Source: Symsagittifera roscoffensis
Taxonomy: Eukaryota > Xenacoelomorpha > Acoela > Convolutidae
Length of the DNA: 64,000 nt
Assembly: GCF_963678635.1 (NCBI RefSeq)
Contig: NC_087071.1
Location: 2,842,537-2,906,536, forward strand
Direction: 5' to 3'
In this document: one piece after another, positions 35,931-49,464 of the stretch
Layout: each line of letters opens with the position of its first letter
Numbering within the stretch: the first letter of the stretch is position 1
Notes under the pieces: model-generated
Told to the model about the DNA's origin: nothing
Seen by the model: the letters and a program-made list of their open reading frames with translations, nothing else
Databases searched by the model: none
Program-made: the position numbers and the translations under genes

Positions 35931-37286
35931 AATTTACTATTTTGTCGGACATAGTCAGCTTGAACGTTTTTTTCTGGCTCAATTTACTTTTTGTGTCAAC
36001 AGGGATATTTTTAACAGAGATATTTCTGTTTCAACAGAGATATTTTGAACTTCAGCGTTTAGCAATGCATATTTGAAAAATCATTGGCCGAACTTTTCAA
36101 TCAATCTAATTTTGCCTTCTTTTTTCAGAGTCGTTATACTAGCTTCAAAACAATTTAATCAAATAATACTTTCACGCAACTATTGTGCAATCGCTAAATG
36201 TACACCGATAAAGCATCTGAAAAATAATTGCTCCGAAAAATTGTTCACAGAATTTTTCTATTTAAATAATAGTCTGGGCTGACACCCATATGTGAAAAAG
36301 CTTGTATTAAAACTCAATACACAAAGCTTATGGTGAAATTTTTAACGTGCAATTTCAATATCGGAAATTTTCAAGATAGGCAAACTTTATACTCTGAACG
36401 TCCAAACATTGGAAATTTATTTACTTGCAGTATCACTTATTTTGAAATAAGTATGAATGAAAAATCACATGCTAAAAATTGTGACTTTTGCCTATGACGT
36501 AGACCAGGCTTAGTTTAACAAACAAAAGAAACGAATGCTCATCCAAATGTTTTATGCGTCCATTTGATAGGAAAAAAATTACTCTGTCGAAAACTTTTTT
36601 CAGCTACTTAACGTTTCTAGAGTTGAATTTTTTAGTCACGAAGAAAAATTACTTGGTGCTACTAACAAGTTAAAAACAGTTATCTTTATTTTTGCTAGCC
36701 CTTCGCTAAAAATAAACAACAAAAGAGCTTCAACTGCTAAAATGTTTGAGTAACAACTTTCGAGTCACTAACAAAAAATGCGATGTTAACAGTCGAGATA
36801 CAAACAATGATCTTTCTTTCTGCTGACTTTCGAGTGTAATTTAGCGGAAATATTGACCACTTTTGCAACCATAATCAATATGCTTGACTGTTCGTGCTAT
36901 GACCGCAGTGTAGCAAAAATTTCAGCTGAAATGTCCATGAATAATGAACTTTAAGGTGCATTAGTGACAGCCGCAATTCCGTAAAAACTTGTACTGAACT
37001 GAAAAATTGTGCAAATTAAGCTATCAGATATATTGAACGGATTTTTGAATTTCATGTCAAAAACTAGTTGAAAAAAAAAACCTTTAAAAGTTTCGAAGAT
37101 CATGCCTGGCTTATTTTTCAGGTAAATAGTTCCACTGACGAAATGAGGAAGATGAGGTTTAAAAATTGAGGGGAACGTTTTTTTGATAGATGTGATTTAG
37201 TTTATTTTTAGTTGGCTATTAAAAAATAGCAAACGGTAGCAATTTCAGCTAATTACCAAGAGTAACTTAGTTCTCTCTTCTACTTC

Positions 37287-37410
37287 GGGTTTCCGTCATC
37301 TGGCGGACCACAAGTGCAATGTTTTTAACAAATTCTTTTTCAGCAAGTTCTCTGCAACTTTGACTAATCAGTATACTAGTCATTGCCCTTTCTTTCAGTG
37401 CGAGCAATGA
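37287..37410 (-). pseudogene. RING exon copy 5 (oldest relic)
   Basis: Only patches of similarity remain (GCGAGCAATGAAA, GCAACTTTGACTAATCAGTA). The coding frame is lost. Confidence 0.45.
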
Positions 37411-38169
37411 AACAATATTTCTACGTACTATTTTTGTCTCAAGGCCAGCTTGGGCGCGTTTTATGGCTCAAAACGTGCGTTTTGTGTCAACAGAGACATT
37501 TTTAACTTTAGCACCACCTAAAACGAACGTTTTTGGAAATAAAGAAAAAAGGCATATTTTTTCAATAATTCTAATTTTGCAGTCATTTATGAAGCCGTTA
37601 TTTATAATTTCTTCGAAACAATCTAACGGCTACGCAGAAGTTGTGCAATTGCTATTTTTACTTTCAACAATAGGAAATAATGGCTCAGATCTCTGTCTTT
37701 AGCTTTGAAGAAGTAGGAACATTAACTCCGATAAAAAATCTACAAATGCCGGTTATCAATGATAAAAACTCTCAATAACCATGTTTTATATTCTTCAAAT
37801 TCTGTTATTGTTTTGATTGCGGACAAAGTTCTTTGTACGCAAGTCTCTGCCATTTTTCTTTGCCGTTATTCTTTGTTGTACTAAGAACTAAGAAAACACC
37901 AATTAAAAGCAGCTTCAATTTTTTCTCGCATTATCAAATTTCTGGTTCAACAGGTATTTTTGAACATTTTAACCATAAATTATCTCATGTTTAACCACTT
38001 TATGACCACTGATAACTATTTAAACTGTTTCACCACCACATATAGCATTTTTATTTGAACAAAAAAAATAGCCATTTTGTCAAACAATTAGTTTTTGAAT
38101 TCTTTTTTAAATGCAGTTAGAGTTGCTTTAAAACAATCTACTCTAAAAACAGCTCGACCCGCACCGAAG

Positions 38170-38370
38170 TTTCTCGGATAAAAATTGATTGTATTGAGAA
38201 AATGTTGCACAAAATCTATTTTTTCGCTCTGAAGTCGCCATGAAATTGCAATAAAATTGATTGCTTTCGCCATAAAATTGCAATAAAATCCATTGTTTTT
38301 GCCATAAAACTGCCATACAATTGCAACAAAAACTATTGCTACTGCCATGAAATAGCAATAAAATTGATTA
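38170..38370. repeat. Short degenerate repeat of GCCATAAAATTGCAATAAAAT-like units
   Basis: About five units of 30-36 bp, each pairing a GCCAT(A/G)AAA half with a TTGCAA(T/C)AAA half. No coding potential seen. Confidence 0.6.
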
Positions 38371-38399
38371 TGTTGTCAAAAATTTTGATTATGTTGTCA

Positions 38400-41300
38400 G
38401 AAAAATTTATTTTTTTCTTCTTAAAAGCATGCTATTTGAAAACTCAAAACAAAAATTGAATTCAAACCAAACGACACAAATCATGAAAATCATCAGTACA
38501 ACAAGATTTTTGACACTGTTTATTTTGCGTTGGAGAGAAAATTTGGCGCAATATATCAAAGCGTTATTATCAAAACGACTTTCTTCTTTATAAAAAATTG
38601 GTATATGCATAAATAAACCTTTCTGTGTAAACTGTGGACAAGCCAGATATGGCCATACCAGCATATCAAAAACATCGACACATTGTATATCTTTAATTGA
38701 AGTCATAAATCAGCACCAAATGCAGTGTGAAGTATGGAAATGTTGCTACGCGCGTTATAACTTCTAAAAAAACTGATAAATTTGCTTTTTCGACGTTAAT
38801 AAGGATTTGTATGACTTTCAGACGTAAGTGTATCTTTGCGAATTGGCGTATCCATCATTAGGACAATTTTTCAAGGAAAAAGGCAATTTCAAAAAAGTCA
38901 ATTTCAAGAATAATATAATAAGATGTCCAATAAAAAAGTCCTTAATATACTATCAGATAGAGTGATGGCCGGCGCTTAGAGAAAACTGAGTGCAGAATAG
39001 AAAAAATCACTTACCAGTTTAATTAATGATCCCGTGTTCGACAATTGTGCATAATTATAACTGTCCGATGTATTGTATAGTGATTCGAATATGTATATGT
39101 GTATGATGTTTAGCAGCTATATTAAAAAGAAAATCCTTGCTCCTGCTGAAACTGCACATTTATTTTTTCAGTTGCTTTCAAACATATGCATCAGGTAATG
39201 TAGAAATAAAACAAGCTGTGATCTGCGTTTAGAACCGTACGAACGAAGATCAAAAAATGTTGACAGTGTGCTCTACACTTACCAAAAAATAGTACGTAGG
39301 TTTAAAAAAGCAAGTTTCTGCTTTACAAATGCTAAATATGCAATGACATAGCACTTTTTGCTAACTTCATTTAAAGTAGACAAACAATTGGCAATGAAAG
39401 GAATGGAAAATATCGACAAATTTTTTATTCTTTAAAAGTTTTCAAATGCTCTACTAACTACAAATGAGGATTCATACATAATAATTGTTTTATGAATACA
39501 TTTAGGTATATAAAAGCTAATTTTGAGTTCAATTGAAAACCCTCTAATATAAATTACTAAGGTTTTTACAGCAAAAAAAATGAAAATAACATTCTAAAAA
39601 GCCCAATGCTTTAGTATAAAAATTAAGCATCGATTAAACGAAGTCGGTAATATATATGGATGAGAAAATGGGTAAACTATTGACCAGATGCTTAATAAGT
39701 TCATTAGTTGAAACTATGTCATGCACTGAGAGGAAGCTGGGGGAAGCGTAGCGAAAATCATCAATTAGTTTAATAATGGACCCGTTTTTGATAATTGGGA
39801 TAAAATAAAATCTTTGAATGTGATGTATATGGACGGCAATTGATTCGATTTCTTGAAACCATCTTTGAGATTTTGTTTCAGGTTTAGAGAAAAATTGAAC
39901 AAACTACTATTTAAAATTTTCAATTGTTCAATCAAAGTCAACATAGAGCAAAAAAAGGTATCGTTAAAAACTCAATTTTGATTATATATCCTTAGATCGA
40001 TAAAAAATTTCAAATTGAAGTGAAAAGTATATTTGTATTTAAGATCTTCAGTCAATGAAACGAACGGCAACCTTCCCGCTACAAGCAGAGACTTCTAATA
40101 CTTTTTTGAAAAAATTTAATTCCGATGGCAGATAAAGATGCCAAACAGTACAGATTGTCAGAAATAAGACACACTCTTATCAAAAGTTTTTGATAGTCTC
40201 AAAGAAAACACCATAAGTGCAAAGCTAGAAGCTAAAAATGCTGAATAAATTGGTTGACTAAATTAAACGCTGACTATGCACGGTCTTGCGCTACACCAAT
40301 TACACTAATGGAAGTTCAATCAGCCTTATTCTTATGAATGTCACCTAATCATTTTAAAAAGAGTTAAACTTTTTGAAAAAAAAACTTCAGCGGCGACAAT
40401 TGTGTTTCGAAGGGAAAATTTTCATAACTCTGAAAACTCCTGAAAACCGTCTGACTCTTAATGATTTGAAGTAATTTGATAATTATCACTAATAAATTCT
40501 TTCTTATCACGATGATTATTGAAACTAGGTTTCTCTGTAATGAAACAGTTTTGTGCAATGGTAAAGGAAGTAAACAAAAAATTTGCTCTTTATTTTGAAA
40601 TTTCTTTCTTTGACCATGGTTACTTTTGCTAAAATAAAACTGAAATGTTTTTTTTTAATTTGAATTCAAAAAACATGAAAAAAAAAATTTCAGTTTAACA
40701 TAAGCAAAAATAATTATGTCCAAATAAAGAAACTTTAAAATAAATTACAAAATGATTACAATTGTTCTCAAAACATATCCTTATAATATATAAAACAACT
40801 TTGAATTTAATTTTTTGAAGCCAAAGGAAACCAAAATCGTTTTTATGAAACTTTCCTATCAAAATCTTTTTTCTTGACAGTTTGTATTAAGTAGGAAAAA
40901 ACTCATAATGAAAATTTTATAAATAAAAACGCCTGAAAGATAAGTAAAAACTTTTGAATACGAAAAATAGAATAAATCAGATGAGCATCATATTAGTTAG
41001 AACGCAAAAGTATGAACGACCTTTTGTTTTTAACCAAGACAATTATGAATGCCTCATGATAGCATTTTAGAGGCTGCTCGATCGTTACTCCTGAATTTAT
41101 TTTAAGCAATTTTAAAATTTATTGTTGACCCTGACTTATTTGCTTCGAGCTTCCATGAAAAACTGTAAACAGTAATTTTGAAAAATTTTACCGAGCTCTC
41201 ACAAAATCAGACCAAAACTTTTTTTATTCAGTTAAAATAATTCAAAAACCAAAAGGACAAGAAGGAAAAAAACTCAGTCGACAAAATGTGATGCATTTTC

Positions 41301-42000
41301 TGCTGCTGATTTAGCGTTTTCAGAAAAACTATTCTGGTGAGAAGAATACAGGGTGTTTTGATGGCACAAAGCAATAAGTTTGTTTAAGAACATTACGAGG
41401 CAAAACTGTGCACTGGATATGCGCACAATTTTGTGTCTGTATGTTCCTGGATTCCAGACACAAGTCTTTAAACATATTAAAATTTTGTCGGAAGGATCAA
41501 AGGAAATGAAAGAACAAAAGAAGAACAAAGGGAGCGTCATTGTTGCGGAATCCGCTGACAATGCACAAAATGCACAGTTTGGCCTCGTAATGAAAACTAG
41601 TTGAATCAGTTTTCATTGAGCTGTTTGGAAGCAAAAAAAAATCATTTTCAAACTTTGCTTAGCAGTTTGGGAAAAGTTTATTGTGAACCTATCAAACCAC
41701 TCCCAGAAGCCCAATTAAATCATAGCTAAACAGTTGTCCTAAGTTTGAATAAGACACTTATACTCCACATGGCCACCAAAAAACGTTTGTATCTAAATTG
41801 TATGATTACTAAAATTATATTTCAATAAGATGAAACTATTAATTAGGAAACGGTGTCCTTTCTAAAACCCTCCAACACTATGTTCAATTTTGAACAAACT
41901 TACCTCAGTCTCCTGACAACATTTTTTGTAGCCGATGATAAATTCCTTTAGAAAACAAGTGTGGATAACATTTAGACACGGAGAGTTTGATAGTTAACAG
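38400..42000. other. AT-rich stretch without a gene
   Basis: I see no exon with good splice sites, no RNA gene and no recognised transposon domain. Short frames (for example 38407-38706 and 41274-41604) lack recognisable features. Confidence 0.4.
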
Positions 42001-42469
42001 AAAATACGTCTGACAAAAAAGACCGAATTAAAGTACGACTGGAACATTGAGATTCGCAGACGCATTCAAAATTATTTGTCAATTGTGAACGAGTTAGAAA
42101 ATGTTGAAAATGTAAAAGAAAAAATATTTGTAGGTGTTTAGTGGACATGCAATCTTTTACTCATTTAACCATTTGGCTGACAGATTAAAGCTTTAGAAAA
42201 GTAGCTTACTCAAAACCATTATTAACTACAAGTACTACAAAACCATCTGACCGTCGAAGACTTGTATAGCAATCCAAAACGATATAAGCTTAGTCGAGTC
42301 GAGACTTTAGAAAAATACCATGTACTGATTGAAAACTGAACAACTAGACAACAGAAAACAGTGTTACATTTGCAAAAAGAAAGCAAGATGCATTTCAAAT
42401 CAATAACAAAACCAGCAAAATCAAAGATAAAAATTGAGTCATAGTATGCACAGTCCCCCACAATGAAGT

Positions 42470-43200
42470 GTCAAAAAAATTGATTAAAATAGATATTTGT
42501 TGGCAAAAATGTTGTCTAAATAATCGATTATAGTGGAAAATTTAGACAACGTAATGGATTTTTAATCCAATTTCATCAATTTTTTTTCGAAAAATGAAAA
42601 TCCATTATAATTCATTTTTTATGTATCCCCTTTACCCCCACGTAACCAACCTCCACCCCCAGCCCCCCCCCCCCCCCGCCCACCCCACAATACCCACAAT
42701 CCCTCCTTTTGCGCATTTAAACCCAAACCACCGCCTTCCTACGCGTTAACCAAACCCCACACTAAACACCCCTAGCGGGACAGGCAACTGTAATTGGGGT
42801 GAACGTGAGGGGGACTTGATGTGTGATCTAAAGGTAACATTTCGTAAATTCTCAGAAACTCTATTGAAAAAAGGAAAAAAATGAAATTTAGCGAGAGAAC
42901 AAAATAAACTTTAATTCAACAATATTATGAAAACGCGAAAACAACACACAAAAAGATTTCATTAAATGGATTTTGATTGCATTATAATCGATTAAAATTG
43001 ATTAATTTTTTGATAAAAATTTCTTGAAAATAATCGATGATAATTGATTATAAACGATTATATTGGGACTTTATTGCTCAAAAATAGTATCACTATAATT
43101 CATTTTCAATCGATTATAATCAATTATAATCAATTATTTTTAATATTTTCCAGAGACTGACAAGAAAAATCCAATTTGATCGATTATTATCCATGAAACT
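42470..43200. repeat. ATAATCGATTAT-type palindromic repeat, copy 2
   Basis: Same family as 4330-5360: short AATCGATTATAAT and TCCATTATAATCCATTT motifs around a C-tract core (42630-42690). Confidence 0.55.
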
Positions 43201-43915
43201 TCAGTGGTTGGACACAGCTATTGTGCAATTGCTATTTTTTCATTGATCAAGCATCTCAGAGGAATTATTACAAATCTTATCTATTCGCAAAATAACATGT
43301 CGTGACCTCCGCGCATCGAATTGTTCATCGAACATTCAGATACACGGACCCACGCAATTTTGCACGCGCCGAGCTTTAGGTTTTTTTATGCTTCCGTTTG
43401 ATGGAATGAGTTATCTTCTGTCAGAGAACTGGGCAGATTTTACAAAAAAAAATAGTTGAAACTTCTTACCATATACAAACAATCGTTTGTATCTTTAGTT
43501 CTGAGTTTTTTATGCAATATTATCTCTGGTCAATAATCCGCTAATGAAAAATTTCCACGAAGTTTCTTCACAGCAACTGGCTGTGATGCCGGCTCCAAAC
43601 ATACTTCGAAAAAAAAAGTTTTAAAAAAAGACGATGATCATTCCTGCCAGATATATCACGTAAATGGGTTCAATGGAGCTTCACTGAATGTGAGGTAGAG
43701 ACTGTAAAAGAAACCTTTAAAGTTTGACATAGAAGCCGTAAGTGGAATTTGCAAGGTTATTACACAAAAAGTTCCAAATGCACCTTATAACCAACAATTT
43801 CCTATTTTGTTCGCCAAACAGTTATTAATGGTTTAAAATAATACTGGCAAGGACTGCCAAGACCAGATAACTACAAAACAAACAAGGATAGCCGTTTACT
43901 TTGTATAGAATGTTC

Positions 43916-45552
43916 TGTATTAATGCAATATAGCATTAAAGTTGAAAGTATAGTATAAAATCAGTATAGTTGCTTAGAAATATCAGCTACATAGCACAGC
44001 ATATACATAGTTTGTTCCGAGGGTTCCGTGGGTTCGATTCTCAGCTAAGCCGTTTCATTTGAGAGTCCTATTTGAGCCGAACCTGTTAGAACATAAAATA
44101 CTAAAATTTTTATCGGTTTAAAATTGTTTTGCAATTGAGTTTCTGTTAATTAAACTTCGTGAACTAAGAATGAATTCAATGTGAAAAAACACATAAATCA
44201 CACCATATTAGCGCATGAACAAGCCCACTTTCAAACTTGATATGTGTAATGTTGTTGCTAACTCCGTGCAATATGATTCTCTTGAATTAAGCCGATTCTG
44301 TTTCCTGATTTTTTTTCGAGTTTTAAAAACGGGCAGAATATTTTGGTGCCGCGACTCGGGAACACACGATTGAGGACCGACCCGAACACGTTTAGTGCGA
44401 CCTCAAATTGAATCAGGGAACGACCGCTGCACAATTTTGTGCTTCCTCATTCTCCAAATCAAAGAGTTCTTCACAATTTCGTATGAGCTCAAGTCGAAAA
44501 CGGTGAAAACCACCCCTAGTCAAAACACAGCCGACAACCCAGAAGAACGACATCGCAAAAGGCCGAAAATGTTTTTTTTGTGGATTCTTGGTCAACTTTT
44601 CTTCTGAAGCTCGGTGAACTCCCTGCAAAAAATTTGTAAGATCGAACCTGTGTTTTCAACTAACTTTCAGACTCTAATTTGTGCTAGTCTTTTAACCAAA
44701 AAAAAAGCTACTTTTTTATTATCAGTGCTTTAAAATAATATACGATGTTATTGATTGCAAACCGTTAAAGACCCCTTTAGATACCCTAATACTCGTTCAT
44801 ACCCAGTACCCTAGTACCCAGGAAAGTCTCGAACCCGAAAAAATTGTGACAAAAAAAAATTCCAGAAGTTTTCCAAAAAGTTTTCGCAAAAATTTTTGCG
44901 AAAAAAAAAATCTCGAAAAAAAAATTATACTAATTTTTCCCAAAATTTACAATGACAAAAAAAATTTTGCCCGAACTTAGAGCAAAACCGGAAAACACCG
45001 TTTTCGTCTCGCTCGTTCAGCCCTTAAAAGCGTCATTCGTGTCGAGCAAGTTTTTTGAGTGAATCCCTACCTTGGTTTCCTCCAGGGGTTGGATAATCTT
45101 TAAAAATTTAAACCCGAACAAACTCGGCGAAGTGCAGCGCGTTTTCAACGGTGCTTCTAAGTTTCACGGTAAATCACTGAATAACTCCCTTCTCGTCGGC
45201 TCCGATCTGCTTCAGGAACTGTTATTCGTTTTAGTGCGCTTCCGAGAGCACAATTACGCAGTTTCAGCAGTTATCGAAGGCTTGTTTATGCAGGTCGGTT
45301 TACAGATGTGAGTGTATTTCAGTATACAAGGCATATACGTTAAGCAAAAGATTCTCCTTCATGTGCTAACTATGCTCTTCGTCAAACAGCCGTGCTAAAA
45401 AACTTTTACATGGATGACTACCTTGGATCTCGGAAAAATCCAGAAACTGCTTTAACGTTAAGTCGCAGTTAAGTTGAACTGCTTAAGTTGGGTAGGTTTA
45501 AACTTCCAAAATTTATAAGCAACGTTTCTAATTTGTCCTTGAAACTAAATCC
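43916..45552 (+). mobile_element. BEL/Pao element, truncated 5' copy
   Basis: LTR 43916-44335 (TGTATTAATGC to CA), primer-binding site from 44344 (TGGTGCCGCGACTCGGGAA), a short gag remnant, and an RT fragment at 45072-45311 (GASKFHGKSLN, SAVIEGLFMQVG). It ends inside the RT at the duplication junction. Confidence 0.8.
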
Positions 45553-46019
45553 TTGAAAACGTCTGACAAAAAAGACCAAATTAAAGTACAACTGGAACAC
45601 TGAGATTCGCAGACGCATTCAAAATTATTTGTAAATTGTGAACGAGTTACAACATGTTGAAAATATAAAAGAAAAAATTTTGTAGATGTTTAGTGGACAT
45701 GCAATCTTTTACTCATTTAACCATTTGGCTGACAGATTAAAGCTTTAGAAAAGTAGCTGACTCAAAACCATTATTATCTACAAGTACTACAAAACCATCT
45801 GACCGTCGAAGACTTGTATAGCAATCCAAAACGATATAAGCTTAGTCGAGTCGAGACTTTAGAAAAATACCATGTACTGATTGAAAACTGAACAACTAGA
45901 CAACAGAAAACAGTGTTATTTTTGCAAAAAGAAAGCAAAATGGATTTCAAATCAATACAAAACCAGCAAAATCATAGATAATTATTGAGTCATAGTATGC
46001 ACAGTCCCCCACAACGAAG

Positions 46020-46700
46020 TGTCAAAAAAAATTGAATAAAATGGATATTTGTTGACAAAAATGTTGTCTAAATAATCGATTATAGTGGCAAATTTAGACA
46101 ACGTAATCAATTTTAATCCAATTTTTTCAATTTTTTTCGAAAAATTAAAATCCATTATAATCCATTTTTCACGTATCCCCCTTACCCCCACGTAACCAAC
46201 CTTCCCCCCGCCCAACCCACAATACCAACATCCCCTCCTTTTGCGCTTTTAAACCCAAACCACCCCCTTCCCATGCAATAACCAAACCCCCACAAAACAC
46301 CCCTACCGGGACAGGCAACTGTAATTGGGGTGAACGTGGGGGGGGGGGGTTTGGTGTGTGATCTAAAGGTTACACATCGTTAATTCTCAGAAACTCTATT
46401 GAAAATAGGAAAAAATGAAATTTAGCAGAGAACAAAACAAATTTTAATTCAACAATATTATGAAAACGTGAAAACAACACACAAAAAGGTTTCATTAAAT
46501 GGATTTTGATTGCATTATAACTGATTAAAATTGAATATGTTTTTTTATAAAATTTTCTTGAAAATAATCGATGATAATTGATTATAATCGATTATATTGA
46601 GACTTTATTGCTCAAAAATAGTATCACTATAATCCATTTTCAATTAACTATAATCAATTATAATCAATTATTTTTAATATTTTCTAGAGGCTGACAAAAA
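46020..46700. repeat. ATAATCGATTAT-type palindromic repeat, copy 3
   Basis: The duplicate of copy 2 carried by the 3.55-kb tandem duplication, with a G tract at about 46340. Confidence 0.55.
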
Positions 46701-47451
46701 AAATCCAATTTGATCGATTATTATCCATGAAACTTCAGTGCTTGGACACAGATATTGTGCAATTGCTATTTTTTTATTGATCAAATATCTCAGAGGAATT
46801 ATTACAAATCTTATCTATTCGCAAAATAACATGTCGTGACTTCCGCGCATAGAATTGTTCATCGAACATTCAGATACACGGACCCACGCAATTTTGCACG
46901 CGCCGAGCTTTAGGTTTTTTTATGCTTCCGTTTGATGGAATGAGTTATCTTCTGTCAGAGAACTGGGCTGATTTTACTAAAAAAAAATAGTTGAAACTTC
47001 TAACCATATACAAACAATCGTTTTTATCTTTAGTTCTGAGTTTTTTATGCAATATTATCTCTGGTCAATAATCCGCTAAAGAAAAATTTCCACGAAGTTT
47101 CTTCACAGCAACTGGCTGTGATGCCGGCTCCAAACATACTTCGAAAAAAAAAAGTTTTAAAAAAAGACGATGATCATTCCTGCCAGATATATCATGTAAA
47201 TGGGTTCAATGGAGCTTCTCTGAATGTGAGGTAGAGACTGTAAAGGAAACCTTTAAAGTTTGACATAGAAGACATAAGTGGAGTTTGCAAGCTTATTACA
47301 CAAAAAGTTCCAAATGCACCTAATAACCAACAATTTCCTATTTTGTTTGCCAAACAGTTATTAATGGTTTAAAATAATACTGCCAAAGACTGCCAAAACC
47401 GGATAAATACAAAACAAACAAGGATAGCCGTTTACTTTGTATAGAATGTTC

Positions 47452-47862
47452 TGTATTAATGCAAAATAGCATTAAAGTTGAAAGTATAGTTTAAAATCAG
47501 TATAGTTGCTTAGAAATATCAGCTACATATCACAGCGTATACATAGTGCGTTCCGTGGGTTCGATTCTCAGCTATGTCGTTTCATTTGAGAATCCTATTC
47601 GAGCCGAACCTGACAGAACATAAATTACTAAAATTTTTATCGGTTCAAAATTGTTTTTCATTTGAGTTTCTGATAATTAAATTGCGTGAACTAAGTATGA
47701 ATTCAATGTGAAAAAACACATAAATCACACCAAATCAGCGCATGAACAAGCCCATTTTTAAACTTGATATGTGTAATGTTGTTGCTAACTCCGTGCAATA
47801 TGATTCTCTTGAATTAAACCGATTCTGTTTCCTGATTTTTTTTCGAGTTTTAAAAATGGCCA
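47452..47862 (+). mobile_element. 5' LTR of BEL/Pao element
   Basis: Starts TGTATTAATGC and ends near CA before GAATATTT and the primer-binding site. It contains a TATAGTTTAAAATC region and a tRNA-like stretch at about 47508-47575 (B box GGTTCGATTCT). The match to the 3' LTR is about 90% by eye. Confidence 0.75.
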
Positions 47863-47870
47863 GAATATTT

Positions 47871-47889
47871 TGGTGCCGCGACTCGGGAA
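47871..47889 (+). promoter_or_regulatory. Primer-binding site of BEL/Pao element
   Basis: TGGTGCCGCGACTCGGGAA lies eight bases after the LTR end. It is the sort of tRNA 3'-end complement used by BEL/Pao elements. An identical site is at 44344. Confidence 0.7.
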
Positions 47890-47921
47890 CACACGATTGA
47901 GGACCGACCCGAACACGTTTA

Positions 47922-48191
47922 GTGCGACCTCAAATTGAATCAGGGAACGACCCCTCCACAATTTTTTGCTTCCTCATTCTCCAAATCAAAGAGCTCCTCA
48001 AAATTTCGTATGAGCTCAAGTCGAAAACGGTGAAAACCACCCCTAGTCAAAACACAGCCGACAACCCAGAAGAACGACATTGCAAAAGGCCGAAAATGTT
48101 TTTTTTTGTGGATTCTTTGTCGACTTTTGCTCTGAAGCTCGCTGAACTCCCTGCAAAAAAATTGAACGATCGAACCTGTGTTTTCAACTAA
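47922..48191 (+). pseudogene. BEL/Pao gag remnant
   Basis: 89 codons starting soon after the primer-binding site. The end (RHCKRPKMFF, LAELPAKKL) vaguely fits the region around the Gag zinc knuckle, but knuckle cysteines are missing. The same piece at 44395-44607 is shifted. The family call rests mainly on position. Confidence 0.35.
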
Positions 48192-48598
48192 CTTTCAGAC
48201 TCTAATTTGTGCTAGTCTTTTAACCAAAAAAAGCTAATTTTTTGATTATCAGTGTTTTAAAATAATATACGATGTTATTGATTGCATACCGATAAAGACT
48301 CCTTTAGATACCCTAATACTCGTTCATACCCAGTACCCTAGTACCCAGGAGAGTCTCGAACCCGAAAAAATTGTGACAAAAAAAATTCCAGAAGTTTTCC
48401 AAAAAGTTTTCGCAAAAATTTTTTCGAAAAAAAAAGTTCTCGAAAAAAAACTAAACTAATTTTTCCGAAAATTTACACTGACAAAAAAATCGTTTGCCCG
48501 AATTTAGAGCAAAACCGGAAAACACCGTTTTCGTCTCGCTCGTTCAGCCCTTAAAAGCGTCAATCGTGTCGAGCAAGTTTTTTGAGTGAATCCCTACC

Positions 48599-49464
48599 TT
48601 GGTTTCCTCCAGTGGTTGGATAATCTTTGAAAAATTAAACCCGAACAAACTCGGCAAAGTGCGGCGCGTTTTGAACGGTGCTTCTAAGTTTCACGGAAAA
48701 TCACTGAATAAATCCCTTCTCGTCGGCCCCGATCTGCCTCAGAAACTGTTATTCGTTTTATTGCGCTTTCGAGAGCACAATTACGCAGTTTCAGCGGTTA
48801 TCGAAGGCTTGTTTATGCAGGTCGGTTTACAGATGTGAGTGTTTTTCAGTATACAAGGCATATATTTTAAGCGAAAGATTCTCCTTCATGTGCTAACTAT
48901 GCTCTTCGTCAATCAGCCGTCAACACCCAAGATCGTTACCCCGAAGCCGATTACGCCGTGCTAAACAACTTTTACATGGATGACTACCTTGGATCTGTGA
49001 AAAATCCATAAACTGCTTTCACGTTAAGTCGCAGCTAAGTTGAACTGCTTAAATTGGGTGGGTTTAATCTTCCAAAATTTATCAGCAACGTTCCTAATTT
49101 GTCCTTGAAATTAAATCCCCCTAAGACCAGCGCTAACAACAGTAAGGAAATTCTTACCGCTGCGATTAGTCCGGAAACCGCATCGCATGTTCTCGGTCTC
49201 AAATGGGACCTAGTCACCGATACGTTGGTTGTGAGCAGAGGAGTTAACTGCGAACTCGAGGAATCTGTTACACAGCGATCGGTTCTTAGTTTTGTGTCCT
49301 CTATGTTCGATTCCAAAGGTCTTGTCGCCCCGTATACCTTATGCGCAGGTTTGTTACTGAAAGATATCTGGAGATTGAGTGGCCAACAGTGGGACTACCC
49401 ACTGCCAAATGAGTTTTGCCGCAGATTCACTGAATGGCACTCCGCGCTTGCCGATTTTAGGTGA
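48599..49464 (+). pseudogene. BEL/Pao reverse transcriptase (broken)
   Basis: Pieces in order: NGASKFHGKSLN and AVSAVIEGLFMQVG (48660-48835), a loss of about 25 codons at GTGAGTGTTTTTCAG, then CANYALRQ and the catalytic NNFYMDDYLGS (48965-49000). LGGFNLPKFISNVPNL follows. The frame 49054-49464 then runs into the thumb/RNase H linker (SHVLGLKWD, GLVAPYTLCAGLLLKDIWR). Stops lie at the TAA in HIF-TAA-AKD and after VKNP. YMDD is intact but the protein cannot be made. Confidence 0.85.

Larger units (their letters stand above)
31560..37700. repeat. Tandem array of about 1.39-kb units containing decayed RING exons
   Basis: The marker TGGGCTGACACCCATAT lies at 31981, 33372, 34765 and 36275. The first three intervals are 1391, 1393 and 1510 bp; the last includes about 115 bp also present after the intact RING exon (GTCGTTATA, then CTTCAAAACAAT). 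The first three units are about 97-99% alike by eye; the fourth is strongly diverged. Confidence 0.9.
42006..49115. repeat. Tandem duplication of about 3.55 kb (flank plus 5' end of BEL element)
   Basis: Starting at ACGTCTGACAAAAAAGACC (42006 and 45559), the two units are about 95% alike by eye. Each has an AT palindrome repeat, unrelated flank, a full LTR, a primer-binding site and the start of pol. Unit 1 stops at about 45552 in the middle of pol; unit 2 reads on into the full element. Confidence 0.9.
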
